Part shown: positions 60,173 to 64,000 of the stretch, one piece after another
How the letters are laid out: each line of letters opens with the position of its first letter
Numbering within the stretch: the stretch's first letter is position 1
Origin: Cotesia glomerata
Taxonomy: Eukaryota; Arthropoda; Insecta; Hymenoptera; Braconidae
Length of the DNA stretch: 64,000 nucleotides
Direction of reading: 5' to 3'
Assembly (NCBI RefSeq): GCF_020080835.1
Contig: NC_058162.1
Location: 2,790,001 to 2,854,000, forward strand
The notes under the pieces: model-generated
Told to the model about the DNA's origin: nothing
Databases searched by the model: none
What the model saw: only the letters and a program-made list of their open reading frames with translations
Made by a program: the position numbers and the translations under genes

Positions 60173-62289
60173 ACGAATTTAATTGTCATTTTTTATACGA
60201 TTTTGATTTGTCAGAGAGGTTTAGGAAAAATGGTTTGTTTCATTGTTAGTTTTTTCAGAAAATGGATTTGTAAACGTTTCTATTATGCAATATTATAATT
60301 TTCGTTAAGGAAATTTTTGGCTGTGGGACATGAAACATTTTTAATTTTTAAATAAAATTAATAATTTTAAATAAAATAAATAATTTTAAGGTTTTAAATA
60401 AATTTTATATTTTATTCAAGAATTTTTTCCTTAAATCAAGATCAATAATTATAAAATTTGATTAAGTTAAAGTGTACATTTAAGAGTGACAATTAAGTTA
60501 GCCATCTAGCGGATATATTTGTAACTTATTTACTTAAGAATCAAGCCTGTACATTTATACAACTATCAATATCACAATTGGTTTTAGCGAAAGTCAAATT
60601 CTACAATTTAAATATAGCTTTTGGCTGTTATTCTTAATTTAATCTAAAAATGTGTGGTGATAAAATTTATTAAAATTGATACCATTAAATTTATTTTTAT
60701 AAAAGTTTATAAAACTCATAATCCCTTTGTTAAAACAAATTAAAAACACTGAAATTAAATAAAGTTATCAGCTTTATAACGACTTAGTAATGACTTGTAT
60801 CACTTAAATAACTTTCAAAGTTTTAACAGCATTTTGTATTGTGAATTGTCTTGTATAATCGATTTCGAGGACTCTTAGCCGCTACACTTGTTTCTATCTC
60901 AAGTACTGGAGAGTTGTAACAGTACACTTTATCGGCGACGAAAAGAAAATCTCAGAAATCTAAGACTTCATCTATCTGACAATAATAACAATAACAATAA
61001 TAATAATAATAATAATATCACTCATTATAATTTAAAAAATAACTGACATATAATGTGGTTAAAGTGTAGCCAGTTGAGAATTGATAGGATTATTCAAAAT
61101 CACGTATGATCGGTATTTAAATCTTAATACCGCACTTTACTGTGAGTAATAAAATTCAAGTTATGATGCACAATATGGCCTTTTGAATGCTAACGCGATC
61201 GTAAATGCCGTTTATGAAGCAAAAATCTCATGTCTTTTTATCTTTAGAACCCTTTAAAAATTACTTTACATATAAATTTCAATTAGGTATTTATTACTAT
61301 TTTCTAAACTTTATAGACAGTAAATAATCACTTTATTGTTCCATACAATTTTAGTTATTCTGTTGCTTTATTTTACGAACATTGATTTTTTTTTCCTATC
61401 GGATTAAAGTATTAAAAATATTCATAAGATTTTAATTACAAAACAAAATAAAACGCCTACAAAAACATTAGCTTTGTAAATGTTAATCCACTACAGTAAC
61501 TCTAATTATATTAATTTTTGTGGAATAAAAAGACGAGGTTCATTATGACATTATAAGGTCAGTCTTAATTAATCGCATGAAAGAATTAATAAACTAGTTT
61601 ATAAATTATGTTAAAAATAAATGAAGAGTTTTATTATTATTATGATAATTTATTATTATTATTATTGATTAAAAAAAAAAAATATGTGAAATATTTTGTG
61701 ACAAGTATATTTTAAAAATTCACTATTTTAATATATATATCATAGATCATCTCGCCAGAGAATGAAGAGATGCTTTCAGTAGTCGCACAAATCATTCTCT
61801 TTTTCACCTTCTTCATCTCATGCTTTTTCCGTCTCATAAATCGAGAACACGCTTTTCTTATATACACATATTACACTCCCACACTTTTAACATAAAAAAC
61901 GAAATTTAGAATACTCAAACTTATACTACCAACATATATCCATATCTTCACCGGTATACTGGCATCTATTATGAATAATATTCTCAATCCTCAAAGCAAA
62001 AAAATTTACAATAATAAAATACAAATTTAGTTCTCAATCACTTGGGAAATATGTTGACGTCATAATCCGATTGACAACTTTTCCTGAAAGAGATTTATAT
62101 TATAAATCGGATCATATTTCTTCATTTTTGCATTATACGGTATCTACCAAACTCTATCTCAATTTTTATAACTTATAATCTAATTTTTAAATAACATTTC
62201 TACTATCGTACATTTCAACATAAGTTTTAGTTGGTTAAATCAGTAGAAAGAAATTTTTTTCTCATTAAATTAACAGTTTATTATTATTA
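60173..62289. other. Presumed intronic/intergenic DNA, no supported gene
   Basis: AT-rich with AAT arrays at 60985-61015 and near 61630-61670. No exon or bounded element recognised. Confidence 0.5.
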
Positions 62290-62404
62290 CTAGCAACCTT
62301 GCAGTCACTATGTGACTGTCGTGACTTGTGAACTATAAATAAATAGAATTTTGCTTTTTTAAATAATTAATTTTGTTAAATTCCACTGTACTTTCTTAAG
62401 TATT

Positions 62405-62600
62405 CTTAGGTATAGAGGTCTACATTGGTATAACAAATTACCATGTGAAATAATAAACGAAGAGCGATTAAATATATTTAAAATAGAGCTCAAAAATTAT
62501 TTTATAAATAATGTTGATGGTTTTAAAAATATAAATAGTTATTAAGAATGTATATATGTATTTATTGTATTTATTTATTTTAAAGAAATTGTTTATGTTT

Positions 62601-62670
<70 letters not shown>

Positions 62671-62715
62671 AAATAGCGAAGCTAACAAACAATAAATATT
62701 ATTATTATTATTATT
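62405..62715 (+). mobile_element. 5'-truncated LINE (3' end of ORF2) in Helitron I
   Basis: Reads RYRGLHWYNKLPCEIINEER, then LNIFKIELKNYF, then a stop near 62544. This is the W/YNxLPxxI...FKxxLxxxL motif common at the C-terminus of ORF2 in CR1/Jockey-type non-LTR retrotransposons. The 3' UTR contains an AT array and ends in a TTA repeat tail. AGTATT is duplicated on both sides (62399-62404, 62716-62721), consistent with a target-site duplication. Dead on arrival. Confidence 0.78.
62604..62667. repeat. (AT)n in the LINE 3' region
   Basis: Uninterrupted TA/AT run in the 3' UTR of the LINE fragment. Confidence 0.93.
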
Positions 62716-62992
62716 AGTATTGACGTTTTCAAAGATATAAGCTCATTCTGATGTTACACTCATCAAGAGCTTTCATTTGAGTACCCACATGCATTTTTAT
62801 ATATTTTTCATATATACATATATATAATATATATAAATATATGAAAAATTGATGTGGGTACTTAAATAAAAGGTCTTGATGAATGTAACATCGAGATGAG
62901 CTTATATCTTTAAAAATATCAATAGTTCACAAGATACAAGGTCACTTCTTAATTTTGTATCTAGAGAAAAAATATTCTCTTAATAATATAGA

Positions 62993-63845
62993 TTATTTTT
63001 ATTATTATTCAAATATTTAACGAGTTTAAATCTATGAAAAATAAAATATTGCGCAATAAAAAATACCCGAGATTTTTATTCCACGTGAGCTTTTGCGGTA
63101 GTTAGTATTCAAAATCTCTCTAGGCGAAGCAAAACGAAAAAAAGTATAAATATATACATGAGATAAAATGTTTAAAGAACAAAGTCCATCAAAATCCACA
63201 GTTACTTTTTTGTCAAATAAAATTTAAACAGTTTTATAAGTTTCCGTATGTATATACAGAAATATATAACATTTACGTGTAACCCAAACGAGATTTATAA
63301 AAAATTCCTCAACGTTCAAAAAGAATAAACTTTTCTGAACAAAAACCAAAGCACTTTTGTAAAATTCGGTGGATTCATAAATATCGGTTTCCCTCGGGTG
63401 CGTAAACATGTGTACACTATTTATCCTCTCGAGGACCCGAGTACTCACACGCGATACATAATATATGTATAGATATAAATATTTGGCCGATAGTACATCA
63501 GACAGTAGCACTATGGCGAAAAATATTTTTATTTATTTTTTCCAAGAACTTTTTTCAAGAAAACAGCGACTCCCACTTTTATCTATTCATTCATTTATTT
63601 AGTTTTTAAGAAAAATAAAATTTATTCGCTTCCGAATGATTAATTTTCTCAGCAGTAATAAATTAAAAATTAAAAACTCTTGTTCCATCTTCCAAGAAAA
63701 TTTAAACGCCCTTGACCTCAGACTCGTTTATTTGTGAATTAGCTTTATTTATTGCTTCACGATAAATGTGCTTCACACATGATTAAATATTATACATATA
63801 CGGAAGAAAATTTTCTTTAAAAATTATTGTGAAAATCAAATTAAT
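62993..63845. other. Presumed intronic/intergenic DNA, nothing recognised
   Basis: AT-rich. The 95-codon minus-strand frame at 63224-63511 shows no recognisable motif. Confidence 0.5.
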
Positions 63846-64000
63846 TATGGAATAAGAAAAATTTGGAGTCTAGGATAGTCATATGATAAAATTGATTTTT
63901 TTTTAGTGAAATTTAGTGTCATTTCAAAGGTCTTGATTTGAATTTGTGTCTTTTTAAGGTTTCACATCATTCTCACCGATAATCAATTTATTATCATAAG
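63846..64000 (+). mobile_element. Helitron 5' part J, runs off the window
   Basis: Matches the family's 5' spacer from GAATAAGAAAAATTTGGAGT through CATATGATAAAATTGATTTT, GGTCTTGATTTGAATTTGTG and CACCGATAATCAATTTATTA to the last base. The TC terminus is degraded. Confidence 0.8.

Larger units (their letters stand above)
62290..62992 (-). mobile_element. Helitron copy I with nested LINE fragment
   Basis: On the minus strand the 3' end is GACAGTCACATAGTGACTGC, AAGGTTGCTAG (at 62290), and the 5' end TCTATATTATTAAGAGAATA lies at 62992-62973. One hairpin unit (about 62730-62920) remains. The 5' spacer is deleted. A 5'-truncated LINE (62405-62715) interrupts the sequence between the 3' end and the hairpin. 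Confidence 0.9.

Overview
This is an AT-rich, gene-poor stretch of an animal nuclear genome. Three things mark it as eukaryotic: a spliced GPCR exon, a nuclear-type tRNA-Gly and abundant eukaryotic DNA transposons. The best coding match, a tachykinin-family receptor exon, together with the low GC content, points to an insect. A hymenopteran such as a parasitoid wasp is possible, but I cannot prove the order.

Genes. Four items deserve a gene label. (1) A tRNA-Gly(GCC) at 7593-7663 (-). (2) A single-exon gene at 31489-32133 (-) for a 214-aa acidic protein whose N-terminus looks like the NET/ET domain of BET proteins, but with no bromodomain. (3) The first coding exon of a tachykinin-like peptide receptor at 49181-49620 (+), ending in a splice donor right after the SIDR of TM3; no later exon was found, so the next intron probably runs beyond the window. 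(4) A broken gene at 59559-60172 (+) with at least two frame changes. Weaker candidates lie at 15197-15457, 21169-21381, 23354-23665 and in a GC-rich island at 42038-42804.

Repeats. Much of the rest is transposable elements. The dominant family is a non-autonomous Helitron: 5' TC, 3' GCAGTCAC-ATA-GTGACTGC hairpin followed by CTAG, inserted between A and T. It has ten complete or partial copies at 14.0, 16.9, 18.7, 35.2, 36.2, 46.0, 47.6, 52.5, 62.3 and 63.9 kb. Each carries one to three units that are themselves long hairpins with AT loops. Those loops are landing sites for TA-targeting MITEs, giving nested insertions up to three deep. Other families: a 570-bp TIR element with a conserved short ORF (0-1.1, 5.2-5.8 and 32.8 kb); a Kolobok-like element with TTAA target and a transposase fragment (28.2-29.7 kb); a TTAA-flanked MITE in tandem (38.4-39.8 kb) and alone (44.3 kb); several TA-flanked MITEs; a 518-bp foldback; a 5'-truncated LINE; and long AT and AC microsatellites.

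Layout. 0-7.5 kb: 570-bp elements and a 1.3-kb element with internal repeats. 7.6 kb: tRNA. 10-14 kb: MITEs. 14-20 kb: Helitrons. 21-30 kb: TIR and foldback elements, then the Kolobok-like element. 31-32 kb: NET gene. 33-40 kb: repeats. 42-43 kb: GC-rich island with core-promoter motifs. 43-48 kb: MITEs and Helitrons. 48.8-49.6 kb: receptor exon. 49.6-64 kb: presumed receptor intron carrying Helitrons, MITEs, a tandem duplication and the broken gene. All assignments come from reading the sequence; no database search was run.
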